From Streptococcus vestibularis (GTDB lineage: Bacteria > Bacillota > Bacilli > Lactobacillales > Streptococcaceae): 64,000 bases of DNA. The position numbers were made by a program, and so were the translations under genes. Under the pieces are notes generated by a model. The model worked only from the letters and a program-made list of their open reading frames with translations. It did not search any database and was not told where the DNA came from. Every line of letters begins with the position of its first letter. Positions within the stretch are counted from its first letter, which is position 1. Of the stretch, positions 49,254-57,752 are shown piece by piece. Where the stretch lies: positions 5,836 through 69,835 of the forward strand of contig JAABLG010000002.1 of the NCBI GenBank assembly GCA_010604095.1, read 5' to 3'.

Positions 49254-50008
49254 TATTTTGTTAGCCAAACCTCAATATTACTCATATCAGTCAACGCAAG
49301 TAGGTGTCCTTTGCTATCCAAGTAACTTGAGAACTGTTCCTCTTCAAGTTTATCATGCAAGGCAACTAAGTCATAGTCTTCTGCCACCTTAAACTCGAGA
49401 ATTTCCAAATCCCAAGTTTGATCAGGAGTTACTTGAAGGTCAGGACCTTCCGCCTTTTCAAAGTGGATAGATAAAGGTAGTTCTTCACCAAAAAGATTGT
49501 CATAGAAGAAGGCTACTTTAACCGTATCCACAACATTCAGAGTCAAGGACTGAACGGTAAAGTCTGAAACACCTTTAAAGTCTTCATTTTCTTCAACATC
49601 TGCATACTCGATTGTCTTGAGCGTTGACAAGTCATCCTCAGCGTGCATCAAAATAAGACCATTTTCTGGTGAGACTGTTTCAAAGGCATAACCATTTTCC
49701 CCTTGGAAAATAGCCTTGGCTTGGTGATCGTCACGCGCCAAAAGGTACTCAATCTCAAGTGGATCTGAAACCTTAATAACCACTTTATTAATTTTCTTAG
49801 AGCCTTCAACTGCACGACAACGGTAAGCTGGAGACTCTTCAATCACAAAGAGTGATTGGTGGTCTGCCCAATCTGTGAAGACGGCAAGAGCATTTTCTTC
49901 TGTTAATAGTTTAAATCCTAGTGTATTTTGGTAAAACTCAATATTTTCTTGTCTGTTATTCACACGAAAGATTGGTGTGTGAAACTTAAAATTCCCTGAT
50001 TGCGTCAT
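49253..50008 (-). CDS. VOC-fold (CppA-type) protein
   Basis: A 251-residue protein with two vicinal-oxygen-chelate repeats: HTPIFRVNNRQENIEFYQNT at the start and SLTLNVVDTVKVAFFYDNLF near residue 150. It resembles streptococcal CppA-type proteins with an N-terminal glyoxalase-like domain. A proteinase role was once suggested for CppA but the sequence shows no protease motif. I chose the ATG at 50008 for the GGAGG five bases upstream. It is coupled with the serine hydrolase. Confidence 0.8.
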   Translation of the reverse strand: MTQSGNFKFHTPIFRVNNRQENIEFYQNTLGFKLLTEENALAVFTDWADHQSLFVIEESPAYRCRAVEGSKKINKVVIKVSDPLEIEYLLARDDHQAKAIFQGENGYAFETVSPENGLILMHAEDDLSTLKTIEYADVEENEDFKGVSDFTVQSLTLNVVDTVKVAFFYDNLFGEELPLSIHFEKAEGPDLQVTPDQTWDLEILEFKVAEDYDLVALHDKLEEEQFSSYLDSKGHLLALTDMSNIEVWLTK

Positions 50009-50181
50009 GACAACCTCCATTCTTTTCTATTTTATCCAAAAAGAGGCTGTGTGACAAGGATTTTCCAAAGAAAAAATAGGATTGTAATTTTTTCACTTTC
50101 TTTCGCATAAATTGTGAAAAACATTATAGTTTATTCACTTTTTGAGTAGCTATTTCCTCATTTTAGGGTATAATTGAGAGT

Positions 50182-50853
50182 ATGAAAATTCTCGTTAATC
50201 ACATAGTATTTAGGCGGACCTATCAAGGTTTGTTTTTAATGCTAATGATTGTTATCCCAAACTTTGCTTTGAGTCTGATGACCTCCTACAATAGTCAGAC
50301 TGGATTGACTTTTACGAACCCTGAAAGCTGGGGAATCATTGCTATCAATCTTATCATTTTTTACCTTACCTATCTCTGGGCTAAGAGTGAGGGTATGATT
50401 CACAACTTTAGCTTAAATCGAAAGGATATTAAAGCCATTATCTGGGGCTTTGCCATTATCTTCTTGATGGAACTCATCGGAAGTAACCTCATGTTACTGA
50501 CCCATACCAACTACCATGCAGAACTTCAAAAGACGCTCACAACAATTCCTATCCTACCTGTAGCGATTGGTATGATGACGACAGCCTTCCTCCAAGAAAT
50601 CCTCTTTCGCAAGTGGATTTTCACCTGGTTGGCCCCCTATTCGAAAACAGCTGTGCTAGTCAGCACTGGGCTCTTTTGTCTCTTTCATATGCCAACTAAT
50701 CTTGCCTACCTCACTCTTTATATCGGAATGGGCTTGGCTCTCTCTATGGTCTACCAAAAAAGAGAGAACTTATCTGCAAGTATCACACTTCATGTTTTAT
50801 GGAATCTTTACACCTTAGGTGCTACCATTCTAGTAATGACTAATCCGATGTGA
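50182..50853 (+). CDS. CPBP-family intramembrane metalloprotease
   Basis: A 223-residue membrane protein with about seven hydrophobic segments. The CPBP motif 1 appears as LQEILFRKW (usually EExxxR, here QE), motif 2 as LFHMPTN, and a third as LHVLWN. In streptococci such proteins are often bacteriocin immunity factors, but this copy lies 3.4 kb from the nearest bacteriocin-island gene. The changed first Glu may lower protease activity. Confidence 0.8.
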   Translation: MKILVNHIVFRRTYQGLFLMLMIVIPNFALSLMTSYNSQTGLTFTNPESWGIIAINLIIFYLTYLWAKSEGMIHNFSLNRKDIKAIIWGFAIIFLMELIGSNLMLLTHTNYHAELQKTLTTIPILPVAIGMMTTAFLQEILFRKWIFTWLAPYSKTAVLVSTGLFCLFHMPTNLAYLTLYIGMGLALSMVYQKRENLSASITLHVLWNLYTLGATILVMTNPM

Positions 50854-50877
50854 CTGAGAATATTTTCTCAGTTTTTT
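50853..50877 (+). terminator. Terminator of the CPBP gene
   Basis: ACTGAGAA-TATT-TTCTCAGT followed by TTTTT overlaps the stop codon. Confidence 0.85.
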
Positions 50878-50905
50878 ATTACTTTCAATATTTTAAGCAT
50901 AAAAA

Positions 50906-50933
50906 AAATCTGAAGCTTAAACTTCAGATTTTT
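50906..50933. terminator. Terminator of the glycerol facilitator gene
   Basis: AAATCTGAAG and CTTCAGATTT pair, with A- and T-runs on both sides; on the minus strand it follows the stop at 50942. Confidence 0.8.
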
Positions 50934-50941
50934 AAGTATTA

Positions 50942-51808
50942 TTAAAGGTAGAGTGATTTGAACAACCAGATAGCCAAAATCGCCGCAACAATTGGAGCTA
51001 CAACTGGAACCCAAGCATACCACCATTTAGAATCACCTTTGTGTTCACCAAGAACTGATGTTGGCAAGAGGTGGTGAAGAAGACGTGGCATCAAGTCACG
51101 GGCTGGGTTAAGAGCTGGACCCGTTGCACCACCAAATGAAATAACCAAAGCTGCAACCAAGAAACCAACACCGATGTGGGCAACCGCAAGTGCCCCATTA
51201 GCCATTTGACCTGCGATAGCTTCTTTATCATAGCCATATTGAACTGCTTGTGAGACTAATTTGTGACCAAAGTAGTTGTTAGTCAAGGCAAGAGCACCAA
51301 AGAAGAGAAGGAATGAACCCGCAAACTCATTGGCAAAACCATTAAGCCAAGCACGTTTGTGATTTTCCTCTGAGTCTGAGTTATCATCAACAGCAGAGAT
51401 TGTAGAGAAGGTACCGAGGATGTTGTTTGGATTCTCAGTTTGAAGATAATAAGGTTGGTGAACCCAAACCACGATAGCTTGTCCTAAGAAAGCACCGAGA
51501 AGTTGAGCAATCAAGTAACCTGGAACGGCTACCCATGAGAACAAGCCAGATGCAGCAAGTCCAAGTGTGAAGGCTGGGTTGATGTGGTTACCAGAAACAT
51601 CACCAAACATAAGTGCTGGCATCATTACCGCAAAACCATAACCAAAACCAATAACAAGCCATCCAGACTTATTACCCTTAGTCCCTTTAAGCTCAACATT
51701 GGCAACCGAACCATTACCAAGTGCAACCATCAAAGCTGTCCCAATAAACTCAGTGATGTACTTTATAATCCAATCATGACTGAGCGCTTCTTTTAGAAAA
51801 TCATTCAT
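50942..51808 (-). CDS. Aquaglyceroporin / glycerol facilitator
   Basis: A 288-residue MIP-family channel with six membrane helices and two NPA half-helices: GNHINPAFTLG (~residue 80) and GPALNPARDLMPR (~residue 230). The Asp in NPARD is typical of glycerol-conducting members. A hydrophilic insert near residue 145 (DDNSDSEENHKR) is characteristic of the lactic acid bacterial type. Convergent with the CPBP gene and divergent from pepX. Confidence 0.92.
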   Translation of the reverse strand: MNDFLKEALSHDWIIKYITEFIGTALMVALGNGSVANVELKGTKGNKSGWLVIGFGYGFAVMMPALMFGDVSGNHINPAFTLGLAASGLFSWVAVPGYLIAQLLGAFLGQAIVVWVHQPYYLQTENPNNILGTFSTISAVDDNSDSEENHKRAWLNGFANEFAGSFLLFFGALALTNNYFGHKLVSQAVQYGYDKEAIAGQMANGALAVAHIGVGFLVAALVISFGGATGPALNPARDLMPRLLHHLLPTSVLGEHKGDSKWWYAWVPVVAPIVAAILAIWLFKSLYL

Positions 51809-51931
51809 TTGTCTCTTTATTTCCTTTCACATTTTACAATAATTTAGACATCTATCATTTTATCAAGTATAATGTCTGATGTAAAGATATTTCTGAAATG
51901 TTTACGTATTCTTTTTTTGAGGTTTTAAAGT

Positions 51932-54199
51932 ATGAAATTTAATCAGTTTAGTTACATCCCAGTAAGTCCTGAAATGGCTTGTCAGGAACTCCGTTCTTTG
52001 GGCTTTGAAGTCTCTTTAAACGCTAGTGCCAAGGATAATTTTGAAGCCTTTGTTCGTAAGTCCTTCCTCTTCTTTGAAGACACCGACTTAGCTTTGAAAA
52101 ATTGGATTGCTGATACAGAGACTGATCTCCTAACATTCTTCCAATCAGACCGTCCTTTGACTGCTGACGTCTTTGGTTTAGTGGCTCTTCAACTGCTAGG
52201 ATTTGTCCCTAATGTAGACTTTACAGATAGTATTGCTTTCCTAGAGGAAATGGCTTTCCCAATTACTTTTGATGGTAGCCTTAATAACCTCCATCAATTG
52301 TTGGCGACACGCACACAGTCTGGCAATACCTTAATTGATCAGTTGGTAGCCCAAGATTTAATCCCTGTAAGTAATGATTACGTCTTCTTTAATGGTAAGA
52401 GCTTGGCTACATTTGACACTAACCAACTTCACCGTGAGGTGGTTTATGTGGAAGCACCAGTAGATACCGACAAAGATGGGCAGCTAGACTTGGTCAAGGT
52501 GACTATCTTACGTCCTGATGTGGACTTCCCGGTTCCAGCCATGATGACCGCAAGCCCTTATCAACAAGGGACTAACGAGCCTGCTTCAGATAAGCTTACC
52601 CACAAGATGGAGGGAGATTTGCTCGTCAAACCAGCAGGTGAAATCTCCCTTAGCCAACCAGAAATCAAGACACCAGAGGCAGACCTTACGCCTATCAATC
52701 CTGTCACAAAGGCTCAGGAGCGTTTTGCTCACACAGATACCTACACGCTTAACGATTACATGTTGGCTCGTGGTGTGGCTTCTATCTATGTATCGGGTGT
52801 CGGTACTTTCAATTCTGAAGGCTTCATGACCTCTGGAGACTATCAACAAGTTCTGGCCTATAAAGCTGTCATTGACTGGCTCAATGGTCGTGCACGCGCC
52901 TTTACTAGTCGTAGTAGACAGCATACCATCACTGCAGATTGGGCATCTGGTAAGGTGACTACTACCGGACTTTCATACTTAGGTACCATGTCCAACGCCC
53001 TTGCTACAACTGGTGTTGACGGTTTGGAAATGGTTATCGCTGAAGCAGGTATTTCTTCTTGGTACGACTACTATCGTGAAAATGGACTCCTCGTCAGTCC
53101 TGGAGGATACCCTGGTGAAGATCTCGACACTTTGACTGAATTTACCTATTCTCGTGCCCTATTAGCTGGAGAATACCTACGCCACCAAAAAGACTACCAA
53201 GCCTACCTCAAAGAGCTAAGCACAGCCATTGATCGTAAGCACGGAGACTATAGCCAGTTCTGGCATAACCGTAACTATGTGCAGTTCGCAGATCGTGTTA
53301 AAGCTACTGTTGTCTTTACACATGGTAGCCAAGACTGGAACGTCAAACCGATTAACGTCTATCAAATGTTCAGAGCCCTTCCTGACACTCTTGAAAAACA
53401 CCTCTTCTTCCACAATGGTGCCCACGTTTACATGAATGCTTGGCAGTCTATTGACTTCCGAGAAAGCATGAACGCCTTGATTTGTCAGAAACTCCTTGGT
53501 TTGGAGAATGGCTACACACTGCCTACTGTTATCTGGCAAAACAACCAGTCTGAACAGACCTGGGAAGTTCTCGATAACTTTGGACACGACAATGGTAAAA
53601 ACATTCAGCTTGGTGAGGCTGAAGCTAGTATCGCTAACCATTATGAAGAGGAAACCTTCACCAAATATGGTAAAGCTTACCAAAGCTTCAAGGATGACCT
53701 CTTTGCAGACAAAGCCAATGCCATTACCTTGGACTTTGAACTGGACCAAGATATCCAGATTAATGGTCGTGTCCACCTAGAGCTCAAGGTTAAGTCTAAT
53801 ACAAACCGTGGTCTCATTTCGGCCCAAGTTCTAGAAATGGGTGACAAGAAGTATCTCGCACCTATTCCCGCACTCAAACGCATGAATTTAGATAATGACC
53901 GTCTCTTCAAGGAAGAAGCCTTACGTGAATTGCCATTCAAGCAGGCAAAATACCGTGTCATTACCAAAGGACACCTTAACCTGCAAAATCGCAAGAACCT
54001 CCTTAGCATTGAGAATGTCACTCCAAATGAATGGATGACTATCGGTTTGGACTTGCAACCAACCATCTACAAACTCAACAAGGGTGACAAACTCCGACTC
54101 GTTCTCTATACCACAGACTTTGAGCACACTATTCGTGATAATAGCAACTATGAATTGACTGTGGACCTAAGCCAAAGTCAGATGACATTGCCTTATTAG
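51932..54199 (+). CDS. pepX: Xaa-Pro dipeptidyl-peptidase PepX
   Basis: A 755-residue S15 serine peptidase that removes X-Pro dipeptides from peptides such as casein fragments. The nucleophile is Ser348 in TGLSYLGTM. The N-terminal helical dimerisation domain (MKFNQFSYIPVSPEMA), central alpha/beta hydrolase and C-terminal jelly roll are all present at full length. It borders the bacteriocin island. Terminator at 54209-54249. Confidence 0.97.
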   Translation: MKFNQFSYIPVSPEMACQELRSLGFEVSLNASAKDNFEAFVRKSFLFFEDTDLALKNWIADTETDLLTFFQSDRPLTADVFGLVALQLLGFVPNVDFTDSIAFLEEMAFPITFDGSLNNLHQLLATRTQSGNTLIDQLVAQDLIPVSNDYVFFNGKSLATFDTNQLHREVVYVEAPVDTDKDGQLDLVKVTILRPDVDFPVPAMMTASPYQQGTNEPASDKLTHKMEGDLLVKPAGEISLSQPEIKTPEADLTPINPVTKAQERFAHTDTYTLNDYMLARGVASIYVSGVGTFNSEGFMTSGDYQQVLAYKAVIDWLNGRARAFTSRSRQHTITADWASGKVTTTGLSYLGTMSNALATTGVDGLEMVIAEAGISSWYDYYRENGLLVSPGGYPGEDLDTLTEFTYSRALLAGEYLRHQKDYQAYLKELSTAIDRKHGDYSQFWHNRNYVQFADRVKATVVFTHGSQDWNVKPINVYQMFRALPDTLEKHLFFHNGAHVYMNAWQSIDFRESMNALICQKLLGLENGYTLPTVIWQNNQSEQTWEVLDNFGHDNGKNIQLGEAEASIANHYEEETFTKYGKAYQSFKDDLFADKANAITLDFELDQDIQINGRVHLELKVKSNTNRGLISAQVLEMGDKKYLAPIPALKRMNLDNDRLFKEEALRELPFKQAKYRVITKGHLNLQNRKNLLSIENVTPNEWMTIGLDLQPTIYKLNKGDKLRLVLYTTDFEHTIRDNSNYELTVDLSQSQMTLPY

Positions 54200-54208
54200 T
54201 CTTTATCG

Positions 54209-54249
54209 CAAAAATCCCATAGGATGAGAACTCCCATGGGATTTTTTTA
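54209..54249 (+). terminator. Terminator of pepX
   Basis: AAAATCCCAT and ATGGGATTTT pair around a 15-base loop and are followed by TTT. Confidence 0.85.
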
Positions 54250-54277
54250 TTGTGTGGAAATAAACAAGATTTAGTCT

Positions 54278-54658
54278 TCAATTTTTACGATTCATTTTAA
54301 TGTTATTTAAACAAATGATGTAGCCAAGACAGTGGAACAACACAAAGATATGCCAGTAAAAATAGAGCATAAAGCTATCAGATTTGATTATCGTATAAAA
54401 AAGAAAAATTGCAACTAATAAAATAGAGAACCACAGCGTCTTCTTAACGAATAACAAATATTGATGCCATATCTCTTTATCCCCCAAAGTAACTTTAGAT
54501 TTTTTGCTTAGGAAAAGATGCATCAAGATCTCTACTAGACTGCTAAGTACTGTTAAAACCAGAATCTTACTTAGAGGAATACCTAAAAAGAATCCCATCC
54601 ACTCAATAAGCAATTGGGACAAAACAATGGCCGTAAGAGCACGTAGACTTTTTGACAT
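54278..54658 (-). CDS. Small membrane protein, probable immunity-type, unknown
   Basis: A 126-residue protein with four hydrophobic segments (residues ~8-28, ~30-52, ~75-95, ~100-120). Size and topology match the putative immunity proteins deeper in the island, but no shared motif is clear. It is the distal gene on the island side of pepX. Function unknown. Confidence 0.6.
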   Translation of the reverse strand: MSKSLRALTAIVLSQLLIEWMGFFLGIPLSKILVLTVLSSLVEILMHLFLSKKSKVTLGDKEIWHQYLLFVKKTLWFSILLVAIFLFYTIIKSDSFMLYFYWHIFVLFHCLGYIICLNNIKMNRKN

Positions 54659-54782
54659 AAAACTGAAACCTCACACTTCTCTCAAACAGAAAGTTTTCAC
54701 AACACCTAGAAAGTTACCAAAGCATAGATAAGTACTTACAGCCTCGCTATTTTTATAAGCGCATCTATCATAAACTGCTATT

Positions 54783-55064
54783 CTAACCTCGTTCACTTTG
54801 TTTAATGATTTTAAGCACTCTGGGCGTCAGAAAAGCTAGTAAACAAATATCCAAAACAATCACAACAATAATGATTAGGCGCCATTCGGCATCTCTCACC
54901 GTCAGCAAACGATAAATACCAGCTAAAATAATAGCCAAATGCGCCAAGCCCATACCAGCGTAAATTTGTTTAAGAGTAAACTGTCGTTCTTCAAGTGGAC
55001 GACGGTCAAGCTCTCGCTTAATCAACAGGGGCAACACAAGTAAAAAGATTGATAGCAATGCCAA
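54783..55064 (-). CDS. Small membrane protein with uncertain start
   Basis: As read from the TTG at 55064 it has 93 residues and three hydrophobic segments. In-frame codons extend upstream as IGNIALNPLSSQHPIWIWLP, without an ATG, GTG or TTG. AAGGGG stands seven bases before an ATT at 55122-55124, where an initiation codon would be expected. The native protein is therefore probably about 113 residues, started at a rare ATT or disabled by ATG-to-ATT change. Family not recognised. Confidence 0.55.
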   Translation of the reverse strand: MALLSIFLLVLPLLIKRELDRRPLEERQFTLKQIYAGMGLAHLAIILAGIYRLLTVRDAEWRLIIIVVIVLDICLLAFLTPRVLKIIKQSERG

Positions 55065-55426
55065 AGGTAGCCAAATCCAGATTGGATGCTGACTAGATAG
55101 AGGATTTAAAGCTATATTCCCAATGACTACCCCTTAGATTGCTGATAGGAAACGTAACTAACGTAACACAGCAGAACTAAATTTTTGTAATATCACCATT
55201 TTTACTCCTTTTCTACTAGAGCAATTTAAACAAGTTATAAGGGCATTATCATCGAAAGTATCGGCTATTCTTTCATCACAATCACTTGTCCGCTTGGCAT
55301 AATCATAACTAGGACTTAAGGGTCTTTCTCTGCTCCTCAACAGGTTGGAAAAGAACCTTTTTGCCCCATTTTCCTTTTCTCAATGGACAACTCAACCTTA
55401 AAACCAAGAAATCCTCCCTAATGACA
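55065..55426. other. Intergenic stretch in the bacteriocin island
   Basis: Apart from the upstream extension of the preceding gene (to 55124), nothing convincing is present. A 60-codon ORF at 55158-55340 on the minus strand lacks a ribosome-binding site and any family likeness. The region may be a decayed gene. Confidence 0.45.
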
Positions 55427-55723
55427 TCAATAGCCATAACGAATCGCTAGCAATTTCCGCAACTCTGCCATTCGCTCCTCGATAAATGGAGACAAGGTTA
55501 GCTGGTCTTTTCTGACCACTTCGGATATTTCCAGTGACATCCTGCTTAAGATATAGGGAGTGGCTGAACGAGAGTCTGCAAGTTCCGTTCGGTAGGAATG
55601 CAGGACCTGCTTCAAATCAGCATAATCTGGCTTATCTCCAATAGTTTCAATTACTTCATCGATGATAGCTACTGCTTGTTCTCGTCTCTCTTTGCCTCCT
55701 GCAAACCATTTAAGTCCTGTCAT
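55427..55723 (-). CDS. EntA-type bacteriocin immunity protein
   Basis: A 98-residue soluble, helical protein of the enterocin A immunity (EntA_Immun) type: GGKERREQAVAIIDEVIETI, a central helix, and the C-terminal RMAELRKLLAIRYGY. Such proteins form a four-helix bundle protecting producers from pediocin-like bacteriocins. I chose the ATG at 55723 for AAGGAGG nine bases upstream; an in-frame ATG 14 codons earlier lacks one. It is transcribed from its own BlpR-box promoter. Confidence 0.85.
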   Translation of the reverse strand: MTGLKWFAGGKERREQAVAIIDEVIETIGDKPDYADLKQVLHSYRTELADSRSATPYILSRMSLEISEVVRKDQLTLSPFIEERMAELRKLLAIRYGY

Positions 55724-55771
55724 TAAGAAAACCTCCTTATTTCTTTCAACTAATTTTTCAATCACATCTTT

Positions 55772-55830
55772 AGTATAGCACCCTGATAGTCATTTAAAAG
55801 CCAGCGTCCCAAAAAGTGGCTATACGTCCC
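55772..55830 (-). promoter_or_regulatory. BlpR-type promoter D (direct repeats plus extended -10)
   Basis: On the minus strand GGGACGTATAGCC and GGGACGCTGG (55801-55830) form direct repeats spaced 20 bases, and the extended -10 TGCTATACT lies at 55772-55780. This is the LytTR-regulator (BlpR/ComE) arrangement. It drives the EntA-type immunity gene. Confidence 0.75.
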
Positions 55831-55837
55831 GAGTAGT

Positions 55838-55871
55838 AAAAAAAAGACTGAATATCATTTTTGATTCAGTC
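55838..55871 (-). terminator. Terminator of the bacteriocin operon read from promoter E
   Basis: GACTGAAT and ATTCAGTC pair and are followed by eight or more T on the minus strand, directly before the repeats of promoter D. Confidence 0.85.
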
Positions 55872-55895
55872 CATGTCTTATTGAAAAAGCTTTAA

Positions 55896-56051
55896 CTAAT
55901 TCTTTCTAGACTGCCTATAGACTCCAAATAAAAAGAAAAAGAATCCTATTGATGCTAACAAAAGTTGATAGATATTTCCTGATGACAATAGTACTTTGCT
56001 ATATAAATATATCATCGCAATAGTCGAAAAAATGATTAGGTATTTCTTCAT
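55896..56051 (-). CDS. 51-residue membrane peptide, putative immunity
   Basis: The ATG is at 56051. The product has two hydrophobic segments (MKKYLIIFSTIAMIYLY and LLLASIGFFFFLFGVY) and a basic end, RQSRKN. It is the last gene in the promoter-E operon before the terminator. An immunity role is inferred from position and topology only. Confidence 0.6.
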   Translation of the reverse strand: MKKYLIIFSTIAMIYLYSKVLLSSGNIYQLLLASIGFFFFLFGVYRQSRKN

Positions 56052-56076
56052 TTGTATCACCTATCTCAAATGAAGA

Positions 56077-56163
56077 TTATTCAGCTGTACCATAACAAAA
56101 TGCTGTGCTACCGCCTGCAAATCCAACTCCTGCACCGTCGTTATGAGTTAATTTTGTAAACAT
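56077..56163 (-). CDS. 28-residue Gly-rich peptide, possible bacteriocin
   Basis: The ATG is at 56163 with AAGGAGT upstream. The peptide starts MFTKLTHND and ends GFAGGSTAFCYGTAE, rich in Gly and small residues with one Cys. The N-terminus resembles that of the 61603-61791 peptide (MITELTYND), but here no -GG cleavage site separates leader and core at the usual place. It may be a shortened bacteriocin precursor or a leaderless one. It lies between an immunity-type gene and the 51-residue membrane peptide. Confidence 0.5.
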   Translation of the reverse strand: MFTKLTHNDGAGVGFAGGSTAFCYGTAE

Positions 56164-56191
56164 TGCTTATACTCCTTATTTTGTCAATTAC

Positions 56192-56584
56192 TTACTTCTC
56201 TATATTATGGTTGATATACTTGATGCCCCATAAAAATAGTACGAAACCCAATAATGAAAAAAAACCTACAAATATAGCGATAACTTTTTGATAATAGAAA
56301 TCTGTTGTCAAAAAACGAAGGCAACTAAGTGTCAGTAACAAGAAACAAGCTAGGGAAGCTTTTAATTGATTTAACACAGTTGGTTCTTCTCTTCTTGTCA
56401 TTATTTTTCGAATGAGCAATATATCAACCACAACCACTAAGAGGGCTACTACGATGTAGACCAATTGGAATACGGATGATAAGTTATGAAGTAATTGACT
56501 AAAAAAAAGTACCAGTAAGGATATGCTAACTACTTGGGCAATGACAAATAGCACTATATCCCTTTTTGAAACTCTATGTGTCAT
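56192..56584 (-). CDS. Four-helix membrane protein, putative bacteriocin immunity
   Basis: A 130-residue protein starting MTHRVSKRDIVLFVI, with four hydrophobic segments and a central basic loop, RKIMTRREEP. Its size and helix order match the proteins at 59170-59571 and 60774-61172, which suggests three paralogues. It starts 11 bases after the stop of the bacteriocin at 56596, so they are coupled. I reject the longer reading from 56677 because it only re-reads the bacteriocin gene in another frame. Confidence 0.75.
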   Translation of the reverse strand: MTHRVSKRDIVLFVIAQVVSISLLVLFFSQLLHNLSSVFQLVYIVVALLVVVVDILLIRKIMTRREEPTVLNQLKASLACFLLLTLSCLRFLTTDFYYQKVIAIFVGFFSLLGFVLFLWGIKYINHNIEK

Positions 56585-56595
56585 TGTTGTTCTCC

Positions 56596-56754
56596 TTAAC
56601 AGCCAAGTAAGGCTACTCCACCTCCAATAGCTGCACCTACGGCGACAGAGGCCCCACACATTCCCCATCGTTCCCAATTGACTCGTCCTCCTTCAACACT
56701 AGCAAGTGTTTCAAGGTCGAGGGTGTTAAAGTTTCCAATTGTTTGAGTTGCCAT
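56596..56754 (-). CDS. Class II bacteriocin precursor (double-glycine leader)
   Basis: A 52-residue precursor. The 23-residue leader begins MATQTI and ends LASVEGG, the site cut by C39-peptidase ABC exporters. The 29-residue core begins RVNWERWGMC and has AAIGGG and a C-terminal GC: two cysteines and GxxxG-like spacing typical of Blp pore-forming peptides. AGGAGG lies 10 bases before the ATG. Promoter E lies upstream, and the 130-residue immunity-type gene follows. Confidence 0.88.
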   Translation of the reverse strand: MATQTIGNFNTLDLETLASVEGGRVNWERWGMCGASVAVGAAIGGGVALLGC

Positions 56755-56804
56755 GGCAACTACCTCCTAAAATTTTTATCGTGTGATCTCTCAATCACAT
56801 CTTT

Positions 56805-56863
56805 AGTATAGCACTCTGATAATCATTTAAAAGCCAGCGTCCCAAAAAGTGGCTATATGTCCT
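56805..56863 (-). promoter_or_regulatory. BlpR-type promoter E
   Basis: Direct repeats AGGACATATAGCC and GGGACGCTGG lie at 56834-56863, and the extended -10 TGCTATACT at 56805-56813. It drives the bacteriocin gene at 56596. It is divergent from blpR. Confidence 0.75.
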
Positions 56864-56920
56864 GAATGGTAAATTCATACTATAAATATCACATGGTATT
56901 TTAATCTTATTTTCATCTCA

Positions 56921-56950
56921 TTGTATAACTAAGTCATATTATGATATACT
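56921..56950 (+). promoter_or_regulatory. Promoter of blpR-blpH
   Basis: TTGTAT (56921-56926), an 18-base spacer and TATACT (56945-56950) with an upstream TG (TGATATACT). No BlpR-type direct repeats are seen here, so the regulator pair does not look directly autoregulated. Confidence 0.55.
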
Positions 56951-57012
56951 ATTACATAATTTATGAATATTTTCAGAAAAGCTACAGCTAGTAAAGATGG
57001 AGGAAGCTCCCC

Positions 57013-57752
57013 TTGGAAATTTATATTTTAGAGGACAATCTCATTCAACAAGGACGACTGGAGATGGTATTGTCTCAAGAGTTAAAAAAATACAATAAAG
57101 ACTTATCTATTGTACACACCTTTGATAAGCCTCAGCAATTTATAGAAGCGATTGATTCAACAACTTCTAACCAGCTCTTTTTCTTGATATCGAAATTAAG
57201 GGAGAAAAATTAAAAGGGCTCGATATTGCTAAAATCATTAGAGAAAAAAATCCCTATGCTACTATTATCTTTGTCACTACCCACTCAGAGTTTATGCCAC
57301 TAGTTTTTGATTACCAAGTATCTGCCCTAGACTATATCGATAAAAGTCTCTCTGAAATAGAATTTAGGAAAAAGATAACCAGAGCTTTAGCTATAACTAT
57401 GAAACCACTTGGAATAGAGAATGACGAGATTTTTGATTTTCAAACACAACATACAGCTATTCACATCCCTTTAAATCAAGTTATTTATATTGAAACTTCT
57501 CCGCAAAAGCATTATGTGATACTCCATGGTACAAACAATCAAATGACCTTTCGTGCAAATCTAAAGGACCTTGAAAAAGCTAGTCCTTCACTCGTATCTT
57601 GCCATCGTTCGTATCTCATTAATCCTAAAAACATTTTAAGAATCAACAAATTAAAACGTGAAGTCGAAATGACTGATGGTAGTATCTGTCCTTTTTCACG
57701 TACCAAAGCTAAAATGCTGATAGATACTTTTAAAAGAAGGAACCTTCAATGA
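57013..57752 (+). pseudogene. blpR: Response regulator BlpR, frameshifted in the receiver domain
   Basis: Translation from the TTG at 57013 (GGAGG upstream) gives EIYILEDNLIQQGRLE... up to QLFFL and then leaves frame, ending at 57213. Restoring one T to the run at 57178-57182 gives FFLDIEIKGEKLKGLDIAKI and continues to 57752 as a 246-residue AgrA/ComE-type regulator: a CheY-like receiver and a LytTR DNA-binding domain (VIYIETSPQKHYVILHG, CHRSYLINP). The lost residue is the phospho-acceptor Asp. Downstream the frame remains open and could give a LytTR-only fragment from 57294. It overlaps blpH by four bases. Confidence 0.85.

Noticed and set aside
53216..53776. Long ORF antisense to pepX (186 codons)
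   Set aside because: A shadow of the pepX reading frame, with no initiation signals.
55158..55340. 60-codon ORF in the bacteriocin island
   Set aside because: No ribosome-binding site, odd composition and no leader or membrane segment; treated as non-coding or decayed.
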